From Rathayibacter rathayi (GTDB lineage Bacteria; Actinomycetota; Actinomycetes; Actinomycetales; Microbacteriaceae), in the NCBI RefSeq assembly GCF_004011095.1, contig NZ_CP028129.1, positions 310,001 to 374,000 of the forward strand: a DNA stretch of 64,000 nt, written 5' to 3'. Below the pieces are notes generated by a model, which made no database searches, was not told the DNA's origin, and saw only the letters and a program-made list of their open reading frames with translations. Made by a program: the position numbers and the translations under genes. Below, one piece after another: positions 19,803 through 28,390 of the stretch (its first letter is position 1; every line of letters starts with the position of its first letter).

Positions 19803-21722
19803 CTAGCTGTCGATTACCCGCACCAGCTCCTCAATGAACCCGCCGAAGTCGGTGGAGCGGCGGATCAGGCGCTGCACCTCCGCCCGGTCGGCGAACACCT
19901 CGACGAACTGGTCGAAGACCGACTGGAACGTGCTCCGCCCGGCGGAGGCGAACGCGATCATCGCGATGACGTTCACACGCTGCTCGCCCCACTTCATCGC
20001 CGTGTCGTTCACGACGATCGCAATGGAGGTCCGGCGCGCGCTCATCGCCATCGCGTGCGGCACCGCGAGGTTGTCGGTGAAGGCGGTGGAGCTCATCCGC
20101 TCGCGCTCGATGGCACCGTCGACGTAGTCCTCGTCGATGAGGCCGCCGGCGATCATCCGCCCGCCCAGCATCCGAATCATCGCCGCCTCGTCGCGGGCGT
20201 GTACGTTGCGGAAGAACAGCGACTCGTCGAAGAACTGCAGCAGCTCGTCCTTGATCTGCGCGCGACGGCGATGCCGGCGCACCCGCGCGATCGCACGGCG
20301 TACCGCCTCCACATCGTGATCGGTGAGGAAAGGCTGCACGAGCACCACGTCGTCGGAGGCGGGGCGCTCGTCGATCGTGGTGATCACCAGGTCGGCGGTG
20401 AGCCGGGCCCACTCGACGTCGCTCCTGGTGATCAGGGAGCGGACCTCGACCTCGGTGCCGAGCGAGCGCTCGACGCGCAGCCGGAGCATGTGCGCGAGGT
20501 CGTAGTAGTTGGGGCACACGATCACGCAGGACAGCCGCTCCTCCCGCCGCGACACCCGCTCGAGGAACGAGCCGACGTGCAGGGCGATGTAGGCGATCTC
20601 GTCCTCGTTCACCGCGATCCCACGCCGTCGCTGTAGCCCGCTCGCCAGGAACACGGCGATCTCGTACGTCATCGGGTAGCTGGTCTTGATGGAGCGGGTG
20701 AGCGGGTTCCGGGAGTAGTCGCCCTCCGAGGCGCGCGCGATCAGGTTCCGTACGTGCAGGGCGAGGCGCACGATGAAGCCCTCGTCGTCGAGGTCGACCA
20801 GGTACTCGCGATTCACTTCGGCGACGAGGTCGCGGACGACGGCGAGGTCCTCGGGGTCGAGGTAGTTCTCGACGACGGCGGCGACCGGCTCGTTGTGGCC
20901 GGGAGTCGCCACGCGCGTGGTCATCAGGATCCCGAGCTGCGCGAGCTCGGCGTCGGTCAGGCGCGTGGCGAAGTGCCGCTCCACCAGCTCGGCCAGCACT
21001 GCGGCGAGTTCGCCGTGGATCGCGGGGGAGGGGCGCGAGCCGGAGGGGTCGCCGATCCCGCGGGCGGCCCGGTCAACGGCGATCGCGATGTGCAGGAGGA
21101 CGCTGTTCACTCCGTAGTCGTTGATGTAGTAGCCGCGGCTCTCGAGTTCGGCCAGCAGCTCGGTCTTGAACGCGCCGAGGCCTGGGGAGGCGAACTCCCG
21201 CTGCACGTCGTCGAGCGTGAAGACGCCCTGCGCACTCTCGTCGCGGAACAGCCGCGAGATCAGGCGGCGGTGCGCCTCTTCGCTGCCCTGGAGGCGCACC
21301 GTCGGCCCTCGGCGGAGCAGGCCCAGCCCCGCCTCGTCGGCGAGGGCTTTCACCCGGCGGAGGTCGGCGTCGACGGTCGATTCGCTCACCGACAGCGCGT
21401 CGGCGAGGGAGACGACGTCCAGGCCCTCGTCCGAGTCGACCAGCCGCCGGACGATGCTGTAGAGCCGGTCCCGCGGAGTGTCGGGCTCGATGTCGCGGCT
21501 GCGCTGCGCCTCCAGGTACGCCGCATAGGCGTCGCGAGCGAGGCGGTAGCCGTTAGCGGAGGACTCGACAGGTTCCAGGGGCGCGGCCTGCGCCTTGACG
21601 GCGGTGACGTAACTGCGGACGCTGCGGGTGGTCACGCCGAGCCGGTCGGCGAGTTCGTGTGCCGTCACCCAACCGTCGGCGCGGGAGAGGTACTCCAGCA
21701 GTCGTTCGCGGTTGTCAGTCAT
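19803..21722 (-). CDS. PRD-containing transcriptional regulator with EIIB- and EIIA-like domains (MtlR/LicR type)
   Basis: A 639-residue PTS-controlled regulator. In order: two N-terminal helix-turn-helix segments (about 1-60 and 80-150), two PTS regulation domains with candidate phospho-histidines in LLHIAIAVDR and LALHVRNLI, a further YIALHVGSF segment, an EIIB-like domain with Cys in SCVIVCPNYYDL, and a C-terminal EIIA-like domain with His556 in NLAVPHAM. This layout is that of MtlR-type activators, which sense sugar through phosphorylation. It faces away from the PTS genes, sharing a 246-base divergent region, and most likely controls them. It ends convergent to map. Confidence 0.9.
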   Translation of the reverse strand: MTDNRERLLEYLSRADGWVTAHELADRLGVTTRSVRSYVTAVKAQAAPLEPVESSANGYRLARDAYAAYLEAQRSRDIEPDTPRDRLYSIVRRLVDSDEGLDVVSLADALSVSESTVDADLRRVKALADEAGLGLLRRGPTVRLQGSEEAHRRLISRLFRDESAQGVFTLDDVQREFASPGLGAFKTELLAELESRGYYINDYGVNSVLLHIAIAVDRAARGIGDPSGSRPSPAIHGELAAVLAELVERHFATRLTDAELAQLGILMTTRVATPGHNEPVAAVVENYLDPEDLAVVRDLVAEVNREYLVDLDDEGFIVRLALHVRNLIARASEGDYSRNPLTRSIKTSYPMTYEIAVFLASGLQRRRGIAVNEDEIAYIALHVGSFLERVSRREERLSCVIVCPNYYDLAHMLRLRVERSLGTEVEVRSLITRSDVEWARLTADLVITTIDERPASDDVVLVQPFLTDHDVEAVRRAIARVRRHRRRAQIKDELLQFFDESLFFRNVHARDEAAMIRMLGGRMIAGGLIDEDYVDGAIERERMSSTAFTDNLAVPHAMAMSARRTSIAIVVNDTAMKWGEQRVNVIAMIAFASAGRSTFQSVFDQFVEVFADRAEVQRLIRRSTDFGGFIEELVRVIDS

Positions 21723-21968
21723 CAGGCTCCAGGCGTGCGGTCCGGGCCGGGCCGCGGAAGCGCCACGACCGGCCCGCTGGCCCGCAGGACGCGGGCGGCG
21801 AATCGTGCGTCCCGCCAGTCAATCATCACGGTGATGCGCTCGGGAGTCCCGCGCCGCGGGCGGTGTGCGCGGCTTTCCGCCCCTGCGGAAGATTGTTTGC
21901 TGGAGCGTGCTATCCCTCTTTCGGGATGCTTGGATGGACTACGACCCGGACGCGAGGAGGCGAACGAG
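21723..21968. promoter_or_regulatory. divergent control region between the PRD regulator and the PTS genes
   Basis: This 246-base gap must hold the promoters of both the regulator and the EIIB-HPr genes and is the expected operator site. Several G/C-rich inverted stretches are visible (for example GCGCCGCGGGC near 21860), but I cannot assign a promoter or operator with confidence. GAGGAGG at 21955 is the ribosome binding site of the EIIB gene. Confidence 0.4.
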
Positions 21969-22355
21969 GTGCGAACAATCCTGATCGTCTGCGGTGCAGG
22001 CGCGTCGAGCACGTTCCTGGCCCACCGGCTGCGATCGGGCGCCAAGGAGCGCGGCATTGCTGCCGAGTTCCGCTCGGAGTCCCTCACCGGCCTCGATCAC
22101 TCGCTCCCCGAGGTGGACGTTCTTCTCGTGGGACCACACCTGAAGTCGCAGTTCGACGGACTCCGCCAGCGCGCGGAGTTCGTGGGAGCCGCGGCTGCCC
22201 TCCTCCCGCCCGATGTCTTCGGAGCGCACGGTGCCGATGCCGTGCTCGAGACCCTGCCCGTCCTGTTCGCCGCTCGCGCGGTCGTCGCAGGCGCGGACAT
22301 GGACTCCTCCTCCCGCCCGGTCCGTCCGAGCGAGCCCGACTCCGGGCACCACTGA
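21969..22355 (+). CDS. stand-alone PTS EIIB component, lactose/cellobiose-type fold
   Basis: The product (128 residues, GTG start) opens VRTILIVCGAGASSTFLAHR, a IIB phosphorylation loop with Cys8, followed by VDVLLVGPHLKSQFDGL. The last 25 residues are Ser/Pro/Asp-rich and probably disordered. No matching EIIC is next to it; mannitol EIICB further down already carries its own IIB. It may serve another permease or signal to the PRD regulator. It sits directly before ptsH, 35 bases apart. Confidence 0.8.
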   Translation: MRTILIVCGAGASSTFLAHRLRSGAKERGIAAEFRSESLTGLDHSLPEVDVLLVGPHLKSQFDGLRQRAEFVGAAAALLPPDVFGAHGADAVLETLPVLFAARAVVAGADMDSSSRPVRPSEPDSGHH

Positions 22356-22390
22356 TGCAGTCGCGACTGCAGGATCAAGGAGAAACGTTC

Positions 22391-22657
22391 ATGGTCGAGC
22401 GCACCGTGCAGGTTGCATCGTCGAAGGGCCTCCACGCCCGCCCCGCCTCGCTCTTCAGCCAGGCAGCGGCCAAGTCGGGTCAGAAGGTCCTGGTCGCCAA
22501 GGGCGACGCGACCCCGGTGAATGCGGCGTCGATCCTCGGGATCATTTCGCTCGGTATCGAGCACGGCGACGAGCTCACCGTGAGCGTCGAGGGCGAGAAC
22601 GAGGAGGCCGTGCTCGACGAGCTGGCGACTTTCCTCACCACGGATCACGATGCGTGA
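22391..22657 (+). CDS. ptsH: phosphocarrier protein HPr
   Basis: HPr shuttles phosphate from enzyme I to the EIIA proteins. The 88 residues contain His15 in GLHARPAS and a serine at 47 (NAASILGI) in the region of the regulatory serine of low-GC Gram-positives. AAGGAG lies 8 bases before the ATG. The stop codon is part of a large hairpin that starts the repeat cluster before ptsI. Confidence 0.96.
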   Translation: MVERTVQVASSKGLHARPASLFSQAAAKSGQKVLVAKGDATPVNAASILGIISLGIEHGDELTVSVEGENEEAVLDELATFLTTDHDA

Positions 22658-22692
22658 CGCTGTGCGCGACGCCTAGCGTCGCGCACAGCGTC
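22656..22692 (+). terminator. 17-bp stem hairpin starting at the ptsH stop codon
   Basis: GACGCTGTGCGCGACGC (22656-22672) pairs perfectly with 22676-22692 around a 3-base CTA loop. The stem starts within the TGA of ptsH. It should strongly affect transcription or mRNA decay between ptsH and ptsI. Confidence 0.85.
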
Positions 22693-22780
22693 GCGAAAGG
22701 CGGCAGCCCTGCGCGACGCACAGCGTCGCGAAAGGCGGCAGCCCTGCGCGACGCACAGCGTCGCGAAAGGCGGCAGCCCC
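22684..22780 (+). repeat. tandem 35-bp repeats, each with a small palindrome
   Basis: Three copies begin at 22684, 22719 and 22754 with a period of exactly 35 bases. At each unit junction CGCGACGC-ACA-GCGTCGCG forms an 8-bp stem. The third copy ends at about 22780. The rest of the gap to ptsI (22781-22975) is C-rich and shows no gene. There are no unique spacers, so this is not a CRISPR array. Confidence 0.9.
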
Positions 22781-22975
22781 GGCGCACACGGCGCCGGCAC
22801 CCACGGCAGCCCCGAAAACGCAACGGCGACCCTCAATGGGTCGCACCCCCGTCTCTGCGAAACCCCACCACTGAGACCCCACCCCCGCCCCGCCCACTCC
22901 CCCTCCGTCACTCCCGTCTCACTCCCGCCTTCTCTCGAACCCCTTCTCTCCCTCGCACGACAGGAACGAGCACCC

Positions 22976-24667
22976 ATGACGCTGTCCACTCCTCAGACCG
23001 CTTACGCCTCTGCCAAGCTCCAGGGCATCGGCGTGGGGCGTGGGTTGGCCCTCGGGCCGGTTCTGCGTATGCCGGAGCCGCTTCCCGACCCCGAGGACAC
23101 GGCCAGTACCCGCAGCGTCGCGCAGGAGGAGGAGCGCGCTGTCTCCTCGCTCTCGGCCACCGCCGCGACCATTCGGCACCGAGGCGAGCGCGCTGGCGGC
23201 TCGGCGAAGGATGTGCTCGACGCTCAGGCGCTGATGGCCGAGGACCCGTCCCTCGCGGACGACGTCACGGCGCGGATCGCCGGCGGGAAGACCGCGGAGC
23301 GCGCGGTGCACGAGGCCTTCGCCGGCTTCCGCGACCTGCTTGTGGCGATGGGCGGTTACATGGCCGAGCGCGCGACCGACCTCGACGACGTCTCGCAGCG
23401 CGTCGTCGCGCACCTGCGCGGTGTCGCCGCTCCCGGCGTGCCGGAGTCTGACCAGCCGTTCGTGCTTGTCGCCCGCGACCTCGCTCCGGCTGACACGGCC
23501 TTGCTCGATTTAGACCAGGTGCTGGGCCTGATCACCAGCGACGGCGGCCCCACCTCGCACACGGCGATTCTCGCCCGCGAGAAGTCGATCACCGCCATCG
23601 TCGGCACGTCAGGGGCGCTCGACCTGCGCGACGGCCAGCTCGTCATCCTCGACGCCACCTCCGGCGTTGTGACGGTGAACCCCTCCGACGCCGAGATCGG
23701 CGCCGCGAAGTCCTCGATCGCCGAGCGCGCCGAGATGCTCGCGGCTCCGGTCGTCCCGGGTGCGCTGGCGGACGGCCACGCCGTGCCGTTGCTCGCGAAC
23801 CTCGGCTCGGCCGACGGCGCCGAGAACGCCGTCGAGCTGGGAGCGGAGGGTGTAGGTCTGTTCCGCACCGAGTTCCTCTTCCTCGATGCGAAGCAGGCTC
23901 CGACGGTCGCCGAGCAGGCGGAGCAGTACACGCGCCTACTCGCGGCGTTCCCGGGCCGCAAGGTGGTCGTCCGCGCGCTCGACGCGGGCGCCGACAAACC
24001 GCTCAGCTTCCTCAATGACGATCACGAGGAGAACCCGGCGCTCGGCCTCCGCGGCCTGCGCGCGCTCCGTGCCAGCGAGCAGATCCTCCGTGACCAGTTG
24101 ACCGCCCTCGCCCAGGCCGACGCCGCGACCGACGCCGACCTCTGGGTGATGGCGCCGATGGTCGCGACCGTCGATGAGACCCGCTATTTCACCTCGATGG
24201 CGCGGGAACTCGGCATCCGTACCGCCGGCGTGATGGTGGAGGTGCCCTCCTCCGCTCTGCTCGCCGACCGGATCCTCGGAGTCGCCGACTTCGCCTCGAT
24301 CGGCACCAACGACCTGACGCAGTACACGCTTGCCGCCGACCGCATGCTCGGCACGGTCTCGGCGTTCCAGGACCCGTGGCATCCGGCCGTCCTGCGCCTC
24401 GTCGGCGAGGTCGGCCGCGCGGGAGCGGCACTGGGCAAGCCCGTCGGAATCTGCGGCGAGGCCGCCGCCGACCCGCTGCTCGCCGTGGTTCTCGTCGGCC
24501 TCGGCGCGACGACCCTCTCGATGTCGCCGTCGGCCCTCGCCGACGTCCGCGCCGAGCTGGCCGAGCACACTCTCGACGACGCCAAGCGGTACGCGGAGCT
24601 TGCTCTCGCGGCCGACAGCGCTGCCGACGCCCGCTCCGCGGTCACCGAGGCGATCGCCGCCTCCTGA
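22976..24667 (+). CDS. ptsI: PTS enzyme I (phosphoenolpyruvate-protein phosphotransferase)
   Basis: Enzyme I takes phosphate from PEP and passes it to HPr. The 563 residues show an N-terminal domain with His195 in GGPTSHTAILAREKS, and a PEP-binding barrel with LFRTEFLFLD, RALDAGADKPLSFL, MVEVPSSALLAD, SIGTNDLTQYTLA and the catalytic Cys493 in VGICGEAAADP. Transcription from ptsH must pass the repeat cluster. The N-terminus is a few residues longer than in E. coli. Confidence 0.96.
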   Translation: MTLSTPQTAYASAKLQGIGVGRGLALGPVLRMPEPLPDPEDTASTRSVAQEEERAVSSLSATAATIRHRGERAGGSAKDVLDAQALMAEDPSLADDVTARIAGGKTAERAVHEAFAGFRDLLVAMGGYMAERATDLDDVSQRVVAHLRGVAAPGVPESDQPFVLVARDLAPADTALLDLDQVLGLITSDGGPTSHTAILAREKSITAIVGTSGALDLRDGQLVILDATSGVVTVNPSDAEIGAAKSSIAERAEMLAAPVVPGALADGHAVPLLANLGSADGAENAVELGAEGVGLFRTEFLFLDAKQAPTVAEQAEQYTRLLAAFPGRKVVVRALDAGADKPLSFLNDDHEENPALGLRGLRALRASEQILRDQLTALAQADAATDADLWVMAPMVATVDETRYFTSMARELGIRTAGVMVEVPSSALLADRILGVADFASIGTNDLTQYTLAADRMLGTVSAFQDPWHPAVLRLVGEVGRAGAALGKPVGICGEAAADPLLAVVLVGLGATTLSMSPSALADVRAELAEHTLDDAKRYAELALAADSAADARSAVTEAIAAS

Positions 24668-24714
24668 TCGCGGATCACCGGACCCACCCCCCTGCACCAC
24701 CCCGCCACTCGGGA

Positions 24715-24741
24715 ACCGGGACGCCTCAGGAGCGTCCCGGT
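24715..24741 (+). terminator. hairpin between ptsI and mtlA
   Basis: ACCGGGACGC (24715-24724) pairs perfectly with GCGTCCCGGT (24732-24741) around a 7-base loop, in the 105-base gap between the two genes and 31 bases before the mtlA start. Confidence 0.7.
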
Positions 24742-24772
24742 CGCCCACCCCTAGAAATCGGAGAAACAGCAC

Positions 24773-26335
24773 ATGACAACGACGTCAGCGACGTCGACGC
24801 GCGGTGGAGCGCGCGTCCACGTCCAGCGCTTCGGCACCTTCCTCTCGGGAATGGTCATGCCGAACATCGCGGCTTTCATCGCCTGGGGCTTCATCACGGC
24901 CCTCTTCATCCAGACCGGATGGCTCCCGCTGCTCGGCATCGACGCGACCTGGGTCCAGCAGCTCGGCGGCTGGAGCGCAGACCCCGACGTGGTCAACACC
25001 GGCCTCGTCGGCCCGATGATCACCTACCTCCTTCCCCTGCTCATCGCGAACACCGGTGGCCGGATGGTTTACGGCGCCCGTGGAGGCGTGGTCGGCACGA
25101 TCGCGACGATGGGAGTCATCGTCGGCGCCGGCATCCCGATGTTCATCGGCGCGATGATCATGGGTCCGCTCTCGGCGTGGCTGATGAAGAAGGTCGACGC
25201 GATCTGGGACGGCAAGATCAAGCCCGGCTTCGAGATGCTGGTCAACAACTTCTCCGCCGGAATCCTCGGCCTGATTCTCGCCCTCCTCGCCTTTGCCGGC
25301 GTCGCTCCGCTCGTCGTCGGCCTCTCGACCGCGCTCGGTGCGGGCGTGGAGTTCCTGGTCAACGCGGGTCTGCTCCCGCTGACCTCGCTCTTCATCGAGC
25401 CGGCGAAGATCCTCTTCCTCAACAACGCCATCAACCACGGCATCCTTACCCCGCTGGGTGTGCAGCAGGCGGAGGAGGCAGGCAAGTCCTACCTCTTCCT
25501 CCTCGAGGCCAACCCCGGCCCCGGTATGGGCGTGCTCCTGGCCTTCGCGTTCTTCGGTGTGGGCGCGGCCCGCGCCTCGGCTCCTGGCGCGGCGATCATC
25601 CACTTCATCGGCGGCATCCACGAGATCTACTTCCCGTACGTGCTGATGAAGCCGGCCCTGCTCGCGGCCGTCATCCTCGGCGGTGCCACCGGCGTCGCGA
25701 CGAACGTCGCGTTCAACTCCGGCCTGCGCGCCCCCGCCTCGCCCGGCTCGATCATCGCGGTGCTGCTGCAGACCGCAAACGACAGCTTCCTCGGCGTGAT
25801 CCTTTCGGTGATCCTCGCGACCGGCGTGTCCTTCCTGGTGGCCTCGGTCATCATCCGGGCAGGCCGCAAGCGCGACCTTGCCGCGGAGGAGGAGGGCGAC
25901 GACAAGCTCGCCGCCGCGGTCGCCGCGAACGAGGCCAACAAGGGCAAGGAGAGCGCCGTCGGCTCGCTCATCAACGCCCGCGGCGCGAACGCCCCGCAGG
26001 ACTCCTCCGGCGCCTCGACCGCAGGGGCCACGGCCACCGCGACCCAGGTGCGCACCATCGTGTTCGCCTGTGACGCCGGCATGGGCTCCTCCGCGATGGG
26101 TGCCTCCGTGCTGCGGAACAAAATGAAGAAGGCGGGCTATGAGGACGTCACGGTCACCAATAGGTCGATCGCCGCTCTCGTGGACGACGTGGACCTGGTC
26201 ATCACCCAGGCCGAGCTCACGGATCGCGCCCGCCAGCGCACCCCGGGCGCCATCCACGTCTCCGTCGACAACTTCATGAACAGCCCGAAGTACGACGAGG
26301 TCGTCTCGCTGGTCGCGGAGCAGCACGGCAAGTAG
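24773..26335 (+). CDS. mtlA: PTS mannitol-specific EIICB
   Basis: The mannitol permease transports and phosphorylates mannitol at the membrane. The 520 residues contain an EIIC domain (about 15-350) starting VQRFGTFLSGMVMPNIAAFIAWG, with the characteristic GGIHEIYFPYVLMKP near 280-294, a charged Ala-rich linker, and an EIIB domain with Cys433 in FACDAGMGSSAMGAS. There is no IIA domain; that is encoded by the next gene. GGAGAAAC precedes the ATG. Confidence 0.95.
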   Translation: MTTTSATSTRGGARVHVQRFGTFLSGMVMPNIAAFIAWGFITALFIQTGWLPLLGIDATWVQQLGGWSADPDVVNTGLVGPMITYLLPLLIANTGGRMVYGARGGVVGTIATMGVIVGAGIPMFIGAMIMGPLSAWLMKKVDAIWDGKIKPGFEMLVNNFSAGILGLILALLAFAGVAPLVVGLSTALGAGVEFLVNAGLLPLTSLFIEPAKILFLNNAINHGILTPLGVQQAEEAGKSYLFLLEANPGPGMGVLLAFAFFGVGAARASAPGAAIIHFIGGIHEIYFPYVLMKPALLAAVILGGATGVATNVAFNSGLRAPASPGSIIAVLLQTANDSFLGVILSVILATGVSFLVASVIIRAGRKRDLAAEEEGDDKLAAAVAANEANKGKESAVGSLINARGANAPQDSSGASTAGATATATQVRTIVFACDAGMGSSAMGASVLRNKMKKAGYEDVTVTNRSIAALVDDVDLVITQAELTDRARQRTPGAIHVSVDNFMNSPKYDEVVSLVAEQHGK

Positions 26336-26352
26336 TACGCCACCAACTCGGA

Positions 26353-26408
26353 GGGAGCCCGTAGGGTGCGACAGAGCGCACACGCTCCGTTCGCCCCTGC
26401 GGGTTCCC
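26353..26408 (+). terminator. hairpin between mtlA and mtlF
   Basis: GGGAGCCCGTAGGG (26353-26366) pairs with CCCTGCGGGTTCCC (26395-26408), 14 bp including two G-T pairs, around a 28-base loop. It is the third hairpin at a gene junction of this module and may set the EIICB to EIIA ratio. Confidence 0.6.
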
Positions 26409-26440
26409 ACGCTGTCAGTACCTCTACGGAAGGACGCCCC

Positions 26441-26875
26441 ATGAGCGACGTGCTCACTATCGGCCAGATCGACGCCTCCGGCACCGCCACGACGAAGGAG
26501 GGCGCCATCAAGGAGGCCGCCGACATGCTGGTCGGCGTCGGCGCGGTCACCCCCGCCTACCACGAGGCCATGCTCGCCCGCGAGGCGACCGTCTCGACCT
26601 ACATGGGCAACCTGCTCGCCATCCCGCACGGCACCAACGACGCCAAGGACGAGATCCGCTCCTCCGCGCTCTCGTTCGTGCGCTATGCGCAGCCGATCGA
26701 CTGGGACGGCAACGAGGTGCGCTTCGTCGTCGGCATCGCCGGCGTCGACAACGAGCACCTCGAGATCCTCTCCACGATCGCGATCATCTTCTCGGAGGAG
26801 GACGAGGTGCAGAAGCTTCTCGACGCCCCCGACGCGCAGTCGCTCTACAGCCTGCTCGGCGAGGTCAACTCCTGA
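26441..26875 (+). CDS. mtlF: PTS mannitol EIIA component
   Basis: EIIA accepts phosphate from HPr and gives it to the EIIB domain of MtlA. The 144 residues carry the active His63 in [10 protein letters not shown], as in the mannitol/fructose EIIA family. The ATG at 26441 follows ACGGAAGGACG and is preferred to in-frame upstream GTG codons. It overlaps mtlD by one base. Confidence 0.95.
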   Translation: MSDVLTIGQIDASGTATTKEGAIKEAADMLVGVGAVTPAYHEAMLAREATVSTYMGNLLAIPHGTNDAKDEIRSSALSFVRYAQPIDWDGNEVRFVVGIAGVDNEHLEILSTIAIIFSEEDEVQKLLDAPDAQSLYSLLGEVNS

Positions 26876-28014
26876 TGCCCACCGCCGTCCACTTCGGCGC
26901 AGGCAACATCGGGCGCGGCTTCGTCGGCCTGATTCTGCACGGCGCCGGCTACGAACTCGTCTTCGCCGACGTCAACTCGGAGCTGATCGGGCGCCTCGCC
27001 GCTGCCGACAGCTACGCGGTGTACGAGGTGGGGGAGGAGGCGGCTACGCACGTCGTCGACCGCTTCCGCGCCATCGACTCGGCCGCCGAGGAGGAGGCGC
27101 TCGTCCGTGAGATCGCGATCGCCGACATCGTCACCACGGCCGTCGGCCCGAACATCCTCCGCTTCGTCGCTCCGGTGATCGCGAAGGGTCTCGCCGCGCG
27201 GGACGAGTCGGCGCCGCGGGTTGCGGTGATGGCATGCGAGAACGCGATCAACGCGACGCGCCTGCTCCAGACCGAAGTCGCCGCGAACCTCGGCGCGGTC
27301 GAGTGGGAGCGTTTGCGTTCCCGCGCCGTCTTCGCCGACACGGCGGCCGACCGGATCGTCCCGAACCAGGATGCGGGTCAGGGCCTGGACGTGACCGTCG
27401 AGAGCTTCTTCGAGTGGGTCATCGACCGCACTCCGTTCGAGGGTGCCGAGCCGGCGCTGCCGGGCGCGACCTATGTCGATAACCTGGAGCCCTTCATCGA
27501 GCGCAAGCTCTTCACGGTCAACACCGGGCACGCGACGGCCGCCTACGTCGGCTTCGCGGCGGGAGCGCACAAGCTTTCGGACGCACTCGCTCTGCCGGAG
27601 GTGCACGTCGCGGTGAAAGCGGCGCTCGAGGACACGAAAGCGCTGATCGTGGCGAAGCACGGCTTCACTGACCAGGAGCAGCAGGCCTACCTCGAGAAGA
27701 CCCTGAAGCGCTTCGCGAACCCGCACCTGACCGACACTGTCGACCGCGTGGGTCGCCAGCCGCTGCGCAAGCTCTCGCGGCACGAGCGCTTCATCGGGCC
27801 GGCCGCCGAACTCGCCGAGCGCGGGCGGGTCCCCGAAGGACTGCTGACGGCGATCGGCGCCGCGCTGCGCTTCGACGTGCCGGAGGACCCGCAGAGCGTG
27901 GAGCTGAAGCAGAAGCTGGCGGCGCTCTCGCCGGAGGAGTTCGTCGCGGACGTCACGGGGCTTGCTGCTGAGCATCCGCTCTTCCCCCACCTCGTCGCGG
28001 TCGTACGAGGCTGA
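26875..28014 (+). CDS. mtlD: mannitol-1-phosphate 5-dehydrogenase
   Basis: It oxidises mannitol 1-phosphate to fructose 6-phosphate with NAD+. The 379 residues show the Rossmann motif [13 protein letters not shown] (5-17), ACENAINAT, the FVDN-like [14 protein letters not shown] region and the catalytic segment [11 protein letters not shown]. It completes the mannitol route after MtlA/MtlF. A hairpin 17 bases beyond the stop closes the operon. Confidence 0.96.
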   Translation: MPTAVHFGAGNIGRGFVGLILHGAGYELVFADVNSELIGRLAAADSYAVYEVGEEAATHVVDRFRAIDSAAEEEALVREIAIADIVTTAVGPNILRFVAPVIAKGLAARDESAPRVAVMACENAINATRLLQTEVAANLGAVEWERLRSRAVFADTAADRIVPNQDAGQGLDVTVESFFEWVIDRTPFEGAEPALPGATYVDNLEPFIERKLFTVNTGHATAAYVGFAAGAHKLSDALALPEVHVAVKAALEDTKALIVAKHGFTDQEQQAYLEKTLKRFANPHLTDTVDRVGRQPLRKLSRHERFIGPAAELAERGRVPEGLLTAIGAALRFDVPEDPQSVELKQKLAALSPEEFVADVTGLAAEHPLFPHLVAVVRG

Positions 28015-28030
28015 CCCCACCGCGAGGGGC

Positions 28031-28064
28031 GCAGGAGGTCCCCGCCTCGGCCGGGATCTCCTGC
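28031..28064 (+). terminator. terminator after mtlD
   Basis: GCAGGAG (28031-28037) pairs with CTCCTGC (28058-28064), with an inner CCCG/CGGG stem. It marks the end of the mannitol operon and the left edge of the foreign island. Confidence 0.65.
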
Positions 28065-28390
28065 GTTCACGGGCATGACGCGCGGTGCGAACTGGCTGTC
28101 CTCAGCCATCGAGGTCGAGGCGCACCATTCTTTCTCGACCACCGAGGAATTGGTAAGGACGATCCCGAGCTTTTCGTTCACGATCCAGCCGAAGAAGAGT
28201 GGTCCATCTCGGCGCAGTCGTGGCGCCCAGCACAGACGCGGCGGCCAGTCGCTCCGCGGAGGTGGGGACTGTCCGCCAGGCTCAACCTGACGAGGATCGT
28301 CTGCCGCGAACAACACACCTCACGCAGAGCGGATAGTCACGCCTCAACTATCGCGCCATCTTGGTTGGCCGTCGCGGAGAGGTTAGCTAA
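28065..28390. other. left edge of the low-GC island; no supported gene
   Basis: About 325 bases without a recognisable gene. Base composition drops compared with the mannitol genes. A minus-strand stretch near 28120-28200 encodes GPLFFGWIVNEKLGIVL, which looks protein-like but lacks a proper start and a continuation, so it may be a decayed remnant. Stops occur in all frames. Confidence 0.4.

Noticed and set aside
20754..21968. Long plus-strand frame opposite the PRD regulator, joined in frame to the EIIB gene
   Set aside because: The first 400 residues are antisense to a clear regulator. Only the part from the GTG at 21969 has a domain.
22684..22780. CRISPR array
   Set aside because: The units are contiguous, with no spacers and no cas genes, and each is palindromic within a simple tandem repeat.
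22635..22897. Minus-strand frames with repeated Ala/Phe/Arg-rich peptides between ptsH and ptsI
   Set aside because: They are translations of the 35-bp DNA repeats and have no start signals.
28075..28290. 71-residue plus-strand frame after mtlD
   Set aside because: No ribosome binding site, no family resemblance, and a Gly/Arg/Pro-rich end typical of noncoding frames.
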